In this document: one piece after another, positions 5,723-10,764 of the stretch
Layout: every line of letters starts with the position of its first letter
Numbering within the stretch: the first letter of the stretch is position 1
DNA from: Selenomonadaceae bacterium
GTDB lineage: Bacteria; Bacillota; Negativicutes; Selenomonadales; Selenomonadaceae
Reading direction: 5' to 3'
Assembly: GCA_017445435.1 (NCBI GenBank)
Contig: JAFSUE010000119.1
Location: forward strand, 1-10,764
DNA length: 10,764 nt
The notes under the pieces: generated by a model
Databases searched by the model: none
What the model was told of the DNA's origin: nothing
What the model saw: the letters and a program-made list of their open reading frames with translations, nothing else
Program-made: the position numbers and the translations under genes

Positions 5723-7270
5723 ATGGAAGAAATTTTGATAGCGCTACTTAAAAAAGATGCAAATCTTTTAGTACGTAGTCAAGAATTAATTGACAAGCTT
5801 GATGAGGAAGTCCCGCCGAAATATAAGCGTCAGTATATGGCGGTACGTCAAGCGTTGGAGTTGAACGTTGGCGAAATTTTTTCACTGAATAAAAATGACT
5901 TCAACGCGGCAAAAGCTGAAGTCGAAAAAATTTTAAAAGATTCTGGCATGCAGGAAGTGCGTGTTAATGACGTGCTTGAAACGTTCGAAAAAGTTTTATC
6001 GCGCCTTCCAAATGAAAATGAAGATGATGAAGATTTTGAACCGACGCAAACTATTTCGACAACTAGAAAAGTTAAATCTGTTGAAGAAAAAGTGACGCCA
6101 CCAGTTCAACCAGTTCCGCCGCCTCCTACGCCGCCAGTTCAACCAGTTCTGCCGCCTCAACCTCCACCACCAGTTCAACCAGTTCCGCCGCCACCACCTA
6201 CACCACCAGTTCAACCAGTTCCGCAGTCGCAACCTCAACCGCAAATTCAAACTCCACCGCCACAGCCACAACCGCAACCTGTGCAGAGTTCGTCAAGTAA
6301 CAATAAACTTTTAATTGGCGTTATCGTCGTTTTAATAGCCGTGATTGGCTACATGATGAAAGATGATTCCTCAGACAATCGACCGCCTGAACCAGTTCAA
6401 CAAGCTACTGAACAACCGCAACCTGTACAAGAAAAACCTGCTGAAACGCCAAAGCCGCCGCCTATTCGTGAAGCTTATCTCGACGCTAAAACTGATATGA
6501 GTTTAAACGGCGTTGATATTGGCTTGTCACGTGACGAATTAATTTCAAAATGGGGCAACCCTAAAGAAATTGAAGAAAATGGGCGTCGATACGTTTACCC
6601 AGCAATTCGAGTTGGCATTGTTGATAACAAAGTTCATTCGCTTATAACTTACGATTCAAGTTATAAGACTAAACGCGGCTTGCACGTCGGCTCGACTTAT
6701 GCGGAAGTTGTCAGCGCTTACGGCTCAAGTCATCATGAAATGGAGAAAGACGGCTTGATTTTGCACGAATACGATTTCAACACGCTTGACGGTCAAGCTG
6801 GACTTTTGCGTTTCGCCATAAATAAATCTGATGGTCACGTCAATTACATAAGCATTCGCATTCCTGATCCTGAACCGCCTAAACCTGAACCGCCAAAAAG
6901 TAATGTTGATGAAAACGCTAAAGCGGCGGCGCGTGCATTTGTCAGCTATCACGAGGCTATTACAAATGAAAATTTCCAGCGTGCGTACGATTTGATGACG
7001 GAGCAACGCAAAAACTTTATGGGCAACGGTATGGCAGATTTCCGAAAAGGCTATGCCGATACAATTACTAGCGAAATTACCGAATTAAATTTGTTGTCTA
7101 GTTCACCCGACCGCGTCGTAATGAGTTATACGCTTGATGCGCGGGATCGTGCGCGTGGCGGTACGCTTTATCGGCAATTTCAAGGTGAAGTTGAAATGGT
7201 GAAAATCGGCGGCGAATGGAAGATTAACGACGTTCATTCAAAGAAAACCAAAGAAGTTATGGAGCGGTAA
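5723..7270 (+). CDS. Array protein E: shared N-terminal domain, Pro/Gln linker, one membrane helix, extracytoplasmic sensor-like domains
   Basis: The function of this 515-residue protein is unknown, but its layout is clear. Residues 1-93 are the shared N-terminal domain in the C/E version. An acidic patch (97-106) precedes a Pro/Gln-rich linker (about 124-188) with repeated PVQPV. One membrane helix (196-212, LLIGVIVVLIAVIGYMM) is flanked by Lys before and KDDSSD after, which predicts N-in, C-out. Beyond a second Pro-rich spacer, 259-380 holds two related halves, GVDIGLSRDELISKWGNP and LHVGSTYAEVVSAYG, each ending in a strand-rich part. This resembles the BamE/SmpA-like pattern of small exported domains. 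Residues 395-515 (AARAFVSYHEAITNENFQRAYDLM to GGEWKINDV) have the look of an NTF2-like/DUF4878-type fold. GGGGTGAGG (5712-5720) precedes the ATG. It is the last gene of the array. Confidence 0.85.
   Translation: MEEILIALLKKDANLLVRSQELIDKLDEEVPPKYKRQYMAVRQALELNVGEIFSLNKNDFNAAKAEVEKILKDSGMQEVRVNDVLETFEKVLSRLPNENEDDEDFEPTQTISTTRKVKSVEEKVTPPVQPVPPPPTPPVQPVLPPQPPPPVQPVPPPPPTPPVQPVPQSQPQPQIQTPPPQPQPQPVQSSSSNNKLLIGVIVVLIAVIGYMMKDDSSDNRPPEPVQQATEQPQPVQEKPAETPKPPPIREAYLDAKTDMSLNGVDIGLSRDELISKWGNPKEIEENGRRYVYPAIRVGIVDNKVHSLITYDSSYKTKRGLHVGSTYAEVVSAYGSSHHEMEKDGLILHEYDFNTLDGQAGLLRFAINKSDGHVNYISIRIPDPEPPKPEPPKSNVDENAKAAARAFVSYHEAITNENFQRAYDLMTEQRKNFMGNGMADFRKGYADTITSEITELNLLSSSPDRVVMSYTLDARDRARGGTLYRQFQGEVEMVKIGGEWKINDVHSKKTKEVMER
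6092..6286 (+). repeat. Pro/Gln-rich repeats in gene E
   Basis: Residues about 124-188 consist of short units built on PPVQPV separated by poly-Pro, then PQPQ units. The DNA phrase CCAGTTCAACCAGTT recurs four times. PPVQ also occurs at the equivalent linker position in A and C, so these linkers probably share an origin. It would act as an extended stalk reaching the membrane from the cytoplasmic side. Confidence 0.8.
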
Positions 7271-7321
7271 ATTTTTTAATTAGGAATGCGTAATTCGTAA
7301 TGAAAAAAATTAAGGAAATCA

Positions 7322-7425
7322 GCGGCATTTCCCAGCGCCACTGCAAAGTTGGATAGTCGCAACAAATGGGACGCGGCAAAACGTTTAAACTGTTAAAACG
7401 TTAATCGTGGGCGCACAAATGCCGC
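7322..7425. repeat. Imperfect inverted repeat downstream of gene E
   Basis: GCGGCATTT (7322-7330) is the exact reverse complement of AAATGCCGC (7417-7425). The similarity continues inward, with CAGCGCCAC against GTGGGCG on the other arm, so each arm spans about 20 bases imperfectly. About 65 bases lie between, including a small GTTG/CAAC hairpin (7348-7363) and an AACGTTTAA/TTAAAACGTT imperfect pair. It could be a structured 3' RNA or the remains of a small mobile element. Confidence 0.45.
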
Positions 7426-7440
7426 AATGTTTTCTTTTTG

Positions 7441-7473
7441 CTACTTTTTCTTTTGCGCCAAAAGAAAAAGTAG
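7441..7473. repeat. Perfect 15-bp hairpin with CGC loop
   Basis: CTACTTTTTCTTTTG (7441-7455) and CAAAAGAAAAAGTAG (7459-7473) are perfect reverse complements around the loop CGC. No T-run follows on either strand, so it is not a standard terminator, though the long stem could block exonucleases or mark the 3' end of the array transcript. Similar CTTTT...AAAAG palindromes occur as dispersed elements in many bacterial genomes. Confidence 0.85.
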
Positions 7474-7528
7474 ATTTAAAAAAATAAAAATAAAAAATTC
7501 TACTTAATCAACACGCCCTAACTACTAA

Positions 7529-7930
7529 CTAAAAATTTTTCTGCAAATCGTTTATCAAATCTTCCATAGCTGTACGGTACGCAGGCGGCATTTTCTCATT
7601 TCAAAATAATTTTTCGCTCTTCTTATGTCCAAGTTTTTGTCAATATAGTCTTTATCTCCGAAAATACAGTAAAAATCAGTGAAATCTGAAATCATTACTG
7701 CAAACTCAAACTTGAAGACAAAACCAAATTTATACACCTCCAGAGGAAAACTATCTGCTATTAAAAATTTATCTTTAAGATGAGGAAATTGGAAAAAAGA
7801 TGGCGCAAATTTCTTTTAACGAAGTTGAACCACGCCTTTTCTGAATTGTACTTTATCAATATTTGATCTTGTAAAAATCATCGGTCAAAACAAAAATTAA
7901 CAAGATAAAATTTGTTTTTAATTTCAACAT
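7529..7930 (-). pseudogene. Decayed small ORF, unknown product
   Basis: A perfect AGGAGG (plus-strand 7939-7944) sits eight bases before an ATG at 7930. That frame gives a signal-peptide-like start (MLKLKTNFILLIFVL) and stops after 24 codons. A second frame opens at 7881 (MIFTRSNIDKVQF), meets a TAA at 7816-7818, and stays open again as FAPSFFQFPHLKD to FEMRK near 7592. A third frame opens at 7591 (MPPAYRTAMEDLINDLQKNF) and ends with TAG at 7529-7531. Joined, these give one protein of about 130 residues with two frame changes and one stop. I do not recognise the family. The strong ribosome binding site suggests it was once expressed. Alternatively only the 24-codon peptide is real. Confidence 0.45.
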
Positions 7931-8034
7931 CGTTTGTGCCTCCTACTTTTTATTTGTAATTTAGCACATTCGAGTTGAAATTTTTTTATTTATCTACTAG
8001 CACAACGTGTTAATGCGTAATGTAAAAAATTTTT

Positions 8035-8979
8035 CTACGCGGTACACGCCTTGAAATAGTTTCCCAAAGTTTTCAATAAAATATTTTTCGCGTCTTCAAA
8101 ATTTGTATGAAGTGTACAACCTGCCGCGCGAATATGACCGCCGCCGCCAATCGATTTAGCAATTTTTGAAACGTCAATTCCTTTCGACCGCAAACTAACT
8201 CGACAAGTTTTTTCATCTTGATAGCGCAAAATAAAAGCTATCTCAACCGTATCAATCACGCGAATTAAATCGACAAGACCTTCAGTCGTATCAGCCATTT
8301 TCTCAATTTCAGCGTCAATGAACATTCCCGCAACTTTGCCGTCGAAATAAATTTGCATTGTCTGAAGTGCGGCGCTCATAACTTTCACGTCGTTAAGTGT
8401 ACGCTTTTCAATTTGTTCAGAAATAAAATTTGGTTCAACGCCGAAGTCGACAAGTTCAGCCGCCGCATGAAAAGTTTTTGACGTAGTGCAGGAGTAGTTG
8501 AAAAAGCCTGTGTCCGTCGCAATTCCCGTGTAAATGCACGTTGCAATTTCTTTTGTAACTTCAACGCCTAATTCGTGACAAAGTGCCAGCATAATTTCAC
8601 AAGTCGCCGCCGCGTCGTGTTCAAGATACAAATCATTATCATCTTTATTTGAATTTGTGACGTGGTGGTCAATGTTTAAAATCGGCGCGTCAGTCATCGC
8701 GACAACTCTGCCAATTCTGTCGGCGGACGTATCAAGTACGACAAGTAAATCAGCGTCAAACTTTTCATCAGCAGTAGGACGTTTTATCGCGTCAATGTGC
8801 GGCAGGAAAAGTAAGTTGGACGGTACAACGTCGTCAAGGTAAATCTGCGCGGACTTGCCAAGTTGACGAAGTGCCAGCCACATTGAAAGCGTTGAGCCTA
8901 TCGCGTCACCGTCGGGGTGAATATGTGCAGTGACTAAAATTTTTTCAGCCGCCTTTAACTTCGCCGCCGTCTCCTTCAT
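8035..8979 (-). CDS. nrnA: Bifunctional oligoribonuclease/pAp phosphatase (DHH/DHHA1 family)
   Basis: NrnA degrades nanoRNAs (2-5 nt) to mononucleotides and dephosphorylates pAp; it replaces Orn in Firmicutes. From the chosen ATG the 314-residue product matches the usual ~310-320. DHH motifs are in order: HIHPDGDAIGS (19-29), LDTSADR (82-88), NIDHHVTN (102-109) and GIATDTGFF further on. The DHHA1 domain ends with GGGGHIRAAG (278-287). The frame stays open upstream to 9159, but that stretch runs through rbfA and matches no family feature; ATG 8979 gives the normal N-terminus. This start lies inside rbfA (35-base overlap) and has no Shine-Dalgarno sequence before it, so translation is probably coupled to rbfA. 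It is last in the minus-strand operon. Confidence 0.93.
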   Translation of the reverse strand: MKETAAKLKAAEKILVTAHIHPDGDAIGSTLSMWLALRQLGKSAQIYLDDVVPSNLLFLPHIDAIKRPTADEKFDADLLVVLDTSADRIGRVVAMTDAPILNIDHHVTNSNKDDNDLYLEHDAAATCEIMLALCHELGVEVTKEIATCIYTGIATDTGFFNYSCTTSKTFHAAAELVDFGVEPNFISEQIEKRTLNDVKVMSAALQTMQIYFDGKVAGMFIDAEIEKMADTTEGLVDLIRVIDTVEIAFILRYQDEKTCRVSLRSKGIDVSKIAKSIGGGGHIRAAGCTLHTNFEDAKNILLKTLGNYFKACTA

Positions 8980-9352
8980 TGTCAAGTTCAAGTTTATTTT
9001 TGCTCCCTTCCTGTTCAATCTGCAATAAAAGTTTTTGAATGTGTTCGCTGTAGTCAAGGGATTTATCCAGCGCGAAAGAAATTTCTGGCGTAAAACGAAT
9101 TTTAATGCGTCTGCCAATTTCGCGGCGAATATATCCAAGTGCGGACTGTAAACCTTCAAGCGAAGATTTAATTTGTTCGTCGTTGCCCATTATGCTGACG
9201 TAAATTTTAGCTTCGCGCAGGTCGCCAGTCATTTCAACGCCTGTCACTGTCACGAAACCAATTCGCGAATCTTTAATATCCATCAGCAACATTTTTCCAA
9301 CTTCTTGCTTGATAAGTTCCTGCAATTTTTCTATACGTAAATGGTTGCTCAT
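8945..9352 (-). CDS. rbfA: Ribosome-binding factor A
   Basis: RbfA binds the 30S precursor near the 5' end helix of 16S rRNA and helps its late, cold-sensitive maturation. The 135-residue product has the KH-like fold marks: RIEKLQELIKQEVGKML (6-22), IGFVTVTGVEMTGDLREAKI (residues 31-50) and SALGYIRREIGRRIKIRFTPE (from about residue 70), which includes the Ala-Gly kink typical of RbfA. The C-terminal tail is acidic and Gly-rich (NEGDGGEVKGG). The ATG at 9352 has AGGAG seven bases before it, overlapping the TAG stop of the phosphodiesterase. The usual upstream partners infB and nusA are not in the window. The gene's 3' end overlaps nrnA by 35 bases. Confidence 0.93.
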   Translation of the reverse strand: MSNHLRIEKLQELIKQEVGKMLLMDIKDSRIGFVTVTGVEMTGDLREAKIYVSIMGNDEQIKSSLEGLQSALGYIRREIGRRIKIRFTPEISFALDKSLDYSEHIQKLLLQIEQEGSKNKLELDNEGDGGEVKGG

Positions 9353-9361
9353 TTAAATCTC

Positions 9362-9931
9362 CTAAAATTTGTAACTCATTAAAATTTCGCCGCTGTCGAG
9401 ATCGAAAATTTTAATATCTTCGTCGGTAATGACGGCGACGGAAGTTTTTTTGTCCTCACGATTTGTAAGGTAAGGTGACGGAGTACCAGGATTGAGGAAA
9501 ATTGTATTGCCGCGTTTTTCCAAAACATTTTTGTGAACGTGACCAGTTATGAAGATGTCCGCTTTAAGGTGCGCCGCCATAGAATTTTTTTCTTCGTCAC
9601 TCATGACGGTGTGTCCGTGCGTTACGACAATTCGCTTGCCATTGGCGAAAACGTAAGCATACGGCGCTTGAATCGGCACTTCAATAACCATTTGGTCGAC
9701 TTCCGAATCACAGTTGCCACGACAAATTATAATTGGAATTTCCGAATTGTTAATGCGATTGGCAAGAGCTTTTGGCGCATAGTCATCGCCTTTGCAATTT
9801 GGATTATTTGGACCGTGATTAAGTACGTCGCCTGCGTGCAAGATTAAATCTGCGCCGACAAAAAATTTTTCACAAGCCTGTACAAATCGTCCTTCGTAAC
9901 CGTGCGTATCGCTGATAACTCCAATTTTCAT
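9362..9931 (-). CDS. YfcE/MJ0936-type metallophosphoesterase
   Basis: This is a small two-metal phosphodiesterase of the calcineurin-like superfamily; characterised relatives hydrolyse phosphodiesters in vitro, with uncertain natural substrates. The metal-binding motifs are present: SDTHG (7-11), HAGDV (32-36), RGNCD (71-75), VTHGH (103-107) and TGHVH (129-133), followed by NPGTPS. The product is 189 residues from the ATG at 9931, close to the ~180-residue family length. I prefer this start over a TTG at 9958, because AGGAGG lies nine bases before 9931 and would fall inside the coding region from the TTG. It is the first gene of the operon with rbfA (nine-base gap) and nrnA. It could be named yfcE-like, but the substrate is not set by sequence. 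Confidence 0.92.
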   Translation of the reverse strand: MKIGVISDTHGYEGRFVQACEKFFVGADLILHAGDVLNHGPNNPNCKGDDYAPKALANRINNSEIPIIICRGNCDSEVDQMVIEVPIQAPYAYVFANGKRIVVTHGHTVMSDEEKNSMAAHLKADIFITGHVHKNVLEKRGNTIFLNPGTPSPYLTNREDKKTSVAVITDEDIKIFDLDSGEILMSYKF

Positions 9932-9960
9932 ATTTATCATCCTCCTAAAAAATTTCAATA

Positions 9961-10012
9961 CTACTAACTACTAACTACTAACTACTAACTACTAACTACT
10001 GACTACTTACTA
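9961..10012 (-). repeat. Heptamer tandem repeat in the operon leader
   Basis: On the plus strand five perfect CTACTAA units (9961-9995) are followed by CTACTGA, CTACTTA and a start of an eighth. Read in the direction of the phosphodiesterase operon this is (TTAGTAG)n. It lies between the predicted transcription start near 10010 and the ribosome binding site, hence in the 5' leader RNA. Such short repeats can change copy number by replication slippage. A two-unit relative lies at 7518-7532. Confidence 0.92.
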
Positions 10013-10016
10013 AATC

Positions 10017-10045
10017 AGTATAACATTGACAAAAAAATTTTACAA
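10017..10045 (-). promoter_or_regulatory. Promoter of the phosphodiesterase-rbfA-nrnA operon
   Basis: On the minus strand TTGTAA (plus 10040-10045) and TATACT (plus 10017-10022) are 17 bases apart, with TG one base before the -10 box (extended -10). Transcription would begin near 10010, giving a leader of about 79 bases before the ATG at 9931. It is divergent from the ferredoxin promoter. Confidence 0.6.
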
Positions 10046-10083
10046 CAAAAAACCGTACTGAAAAATTTCCCGCTCAGAAAAGT

Positions 10084-10112
10084 TTGTCTACCAATTTCGC
10101 ACGTGATATAAT
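10084..10112 (+). promoter_or_regulatory. Extended -10 promoter of the ferredoxin gene
   Basis: TTGTCT (10084-10089) and a perfect TATAAT (10107-10112) are 17 bases apart, and TG at 10104-10105 makes an extended -10. Only six bases separate the -10 box from the ATG at 10119, so the expected first transcribed base is the A of the start codon or next to it. Confidence 0.75.
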
Positions 10113-10118
10113 TTTCAT

Positions 10119-10316
10119 ATGACGAAGAAAATTTTATTTGACGAAAAAATTTGTGTACGGTGCGGCGCTTGCGTTAGCGAATCTGAATTTGGCGGCGTAA
10201 CCTTTAAAGACGGCAAAATTTTTGTCGACAATTCAAAACGCGAAGATTGGACGGAAATTATTTCAATCTGTCCAACAGGTGCAATGAAAATTTCTGACGG
10301 AAAATTTTCCTTATAA
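10119..10316 (+). CDS. Small single-cluster [4Fe-4S] ferredoxin-like protein, probably leaderless
   Basis: The 65-residue protein has CVRCGAC (Cys 12, 15, 18) and CPTGA (Cys 51), the ligands for one [4Fe-4S] cluster. The second CxxCxxC set of 2[4Fe-4S] ferredoxins is missing. It is predicted to be a cytosolic one-electron carrier; its partners are not shown by its neighbours, since it stands alone between divergent housekeeping genes and flhF. An in-frame TGA at 10104-10106 prevents any earlier start, and no Shine-Dalgarno sequence lies before the ATG. Together with the promoter six bases upstream, this argues for a leaderless mRNA. GGAAAATTTTCC (10299-10310) at the 3' end, followed by a T-run at 10318-10323, may help termination, but the stem is weak. 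Confidence 0.85.
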   Translation: MTKKILFDEKICVRCGACVSESEFGGVTFKDGKIFVDNSKREDWTEIISICPTGAMKISDGKFSL

Positions 10317-10473
10317 ATTTTTTGTTATAATTTTCCGTAATTCCTAATCGCTAAAATCTACGAAGGAAATTTTCCTGTAACGTCGAAAGTATCTTAAACT
10401 TATTGTTGAACTTTGTTTGTTGAAAGACAAATTTTTAACAGAAAATAAACGCGTTAAGCACAAGGAGACTATC

Positions 10474-10764
10474 TTGCAGATAAAAGTTTTTAAAGCCGAA
10501 ACAATGAAAGATGCAATGGCGGAGATGAAGGCGGAACTTGGTGAAGATGCCGTTATACTTCACAGCCGCAAATACAAAAAAGGCGGGTTTTTTGGTTTCG
10601 GCGGAAAAGAAATTATCGAGATAACCGCCGCCGTCGAAGCTGTACCACTTGCTGAAAGAGTACGCGGCATTTATAAAAGTCCGCCTAAGCAAACAATTCC
10701 ACCAGAACTTGAAGATAACGACGACGAATCAAACAAAGATTTTCATTCAACTTTCAATGACGAA
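10474..10764 (+). CDS. flhF: Flagellar biosynthesis GTPase FlhF, N-terminal part
   Basis: FlhF is an SRP-type GTPase that helps place and assemble flagella, usually encoded next to flhA and flhG. The 97 visible codons show the typical start (M)QIKVFKAETMKDAMAEMK, then ELGEDAVILHSRKYKKGGFFG and KEIIEITAAVEAVP, followed by the expected low-complexity, acidic linker (ELEDNDDESNKD). The NG GTPase domain lies beyond the right edge. The start is TTG at 10474, with AAGGAG at 10462-10467 six bases before it. Internal ATGs are inside the conserved N-terminal motif. The 157-base gap upstream has no clear promoter. It implies a motile host and a flagellar cluster to the right. Confidence 0.93.
   Translation, partial: MQIKVFKAETMKDAMAEMKAELGEDAVILHSRKYKKGGFFGFGGKEIIEITAAVEAVPLAERVRGIYKSPPKQTIPPELEDNDDESNKDFHSTFNDE

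Larger units (their letters stand above)
1530..6001 (+). repeat. Five dispersed copies of the N-terminal module (segmental duplication)
   Basis: The module occupies 1530-1811, 2781-3062, 3874-4155, 4781-5062 and 5723-6001. Residues common to nearly all copies include the M-D/E-E-I-L start, an R-x-ELI-x-KLDE block, AIR or AVR-x-AL-x-LNVGEIF, SG near residue 75, and a final TF. The DNA is nearly identical between A and B over the first 100 bases. The junction phrase AGTTGATAAGGTGA before the start is also duplicated (2763-2776 and 3856-3869), which shows that the duplicated unit includes the preceding gene's tail and the ribosome binding site. Confidence 0.88.
7271..8034. other. Gene-poor region between the array and nrnA
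   Basis: No intact gene is supported in these 764 bases. It holds an inverted repeat (7322-7425), a perfect hairpin (7441-7473), an A-rich tract (7474-7496), two heptamer-like units CTAACTACTAACTAA (7518-7532) and a decayed minus-strand reading frame (7529-7930). AATGCGTAAT occurs near both ends (7285-7294 and 8012-8021). The array and the nrnA operon converge here, yet I see no clear GC-rich terminator hairpin with a T-run for either. Confidence 0.6.

Noticed and set aside
7555..7737. Independent 60-residue minus-strand gene
   Set aside because: It starts mid-frame at an ATG inside a longer open stretch, ends in a frame-shifted tail, and fits better as part of the broken ORF 7529-7930.
8980..9159. 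60-residue N-terminal extension of nrnA
   Set aside because: It runs through rbfA in another frame, matches no family feature, and would lack a ribosome binding site; the normal length is reached from 8979.
9362..9958. TTG start at 9958 for the phosphodiesterase
   Set aside because: The perfect AGGAGG would lie inside the coding sequence; ATG 9931 fits the ribosome binding site and the family N-terminus MKIGVISDTHG.
9961..10012. TRAP-type (G/U)AG binding site in the leader
   Set aside because: UAG triplets occur, but at alternating spacings of zero and one base, not the two to three bases TRAP needs, and the operon is not a tryptophan operon.
10027..10032. Perfect TTGACA as -35 of the ferredoxin gene
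   Set aside because: No -10-like sequence lies 16-18 bases downstream (only AAAACCG-type sequence), whereas TTGTCT/TATAAT nearer the gene is well spaced.
10299..10323. Terminator from GGAAAATTTTCC plus T-run after the ferredoxin gene
   Set aside because: Only GGAA/TTCC can pair around the AATT loop, too weak for a confident call; recorded in the gene entry only.
10317..10473. Flagellar sigma-28 promoter for flhF
   Set aside because: No GCCGATAA-like -10 element with a TAAA -35 is visible; a TATAAT at 10326-10331 has no matching -35.

Overview
The window reads as chromosomal DNA of a low-GC, flagellated Firmicutes-type bacterium. Housekeeping genes (rsmE, rbfA, nrnA) have AGGAGG-type ribosome binding sites, the right edge enters flhF, and intergenic DNA is full of A/T runs. 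A Negativicutes/Selenomonadales host is my best guess from overall style; it is an inference, not shown by the sequence. I see no tRNA, rRNA, insertion sequence, phage gene or CRISPR array.

Layout. (1) 1-245: the C-terminus of an RluA/RluD-family 23S pseudouridine synthase. (2) 524-1399: rsmE, a 16S rRNA m3U1498 methyltransferase of unusual length. (3) 1470-7270: a good sigma-70-like promoter followed by five tightly packed co-directional genes, called A to E here. All five begin with the same ~93-residue, probably helical domain and then diverge. A, B and D carry a linker or coiled coil and a shared ~135-residue C-terminal domain. C ends in four predicted membrane helices. E has a Pro/Gln-rich linker, one membrane helix, two BamE/SmpA-like half-domains and an NTF2-like end. 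(4) 7271-8034: a gene-poor stretch with a decayed minus-strand ORF, a perfect 15-bp hairpin and other repeats. (5) 8035-9931, minus strand: a YfcE/MJ0936-type phosphodiesterase, rbfA and nrnA in one operon, whose predicted 5' leader contains a TTAGTAG heptamer tandem repeat. (6) 10119-10316: a divergently transcribed one-cluster ferredoxin that appears to be leaderless. (7) 10474-10764: the N-terminus of flhF.

The A-E array is the candidate undescribed system. The N-terminal subtype tracks the C-terminal type: A/B/D share one version and the membrane proteins C/E share another. This suggests two soluble-versus-membrane classes of partner brought together through a common N-terminal module. 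The genes look mosaic, with tandem duplications and a linker segment shared between A and C, so they have been exchanging sequence. I cannot name a biochemical function. Links to known domains (the N-terminal adaptor-like helical fold, the cyanobacterial-like C-terminal domain) are recollected resemblances that profile searches must test.
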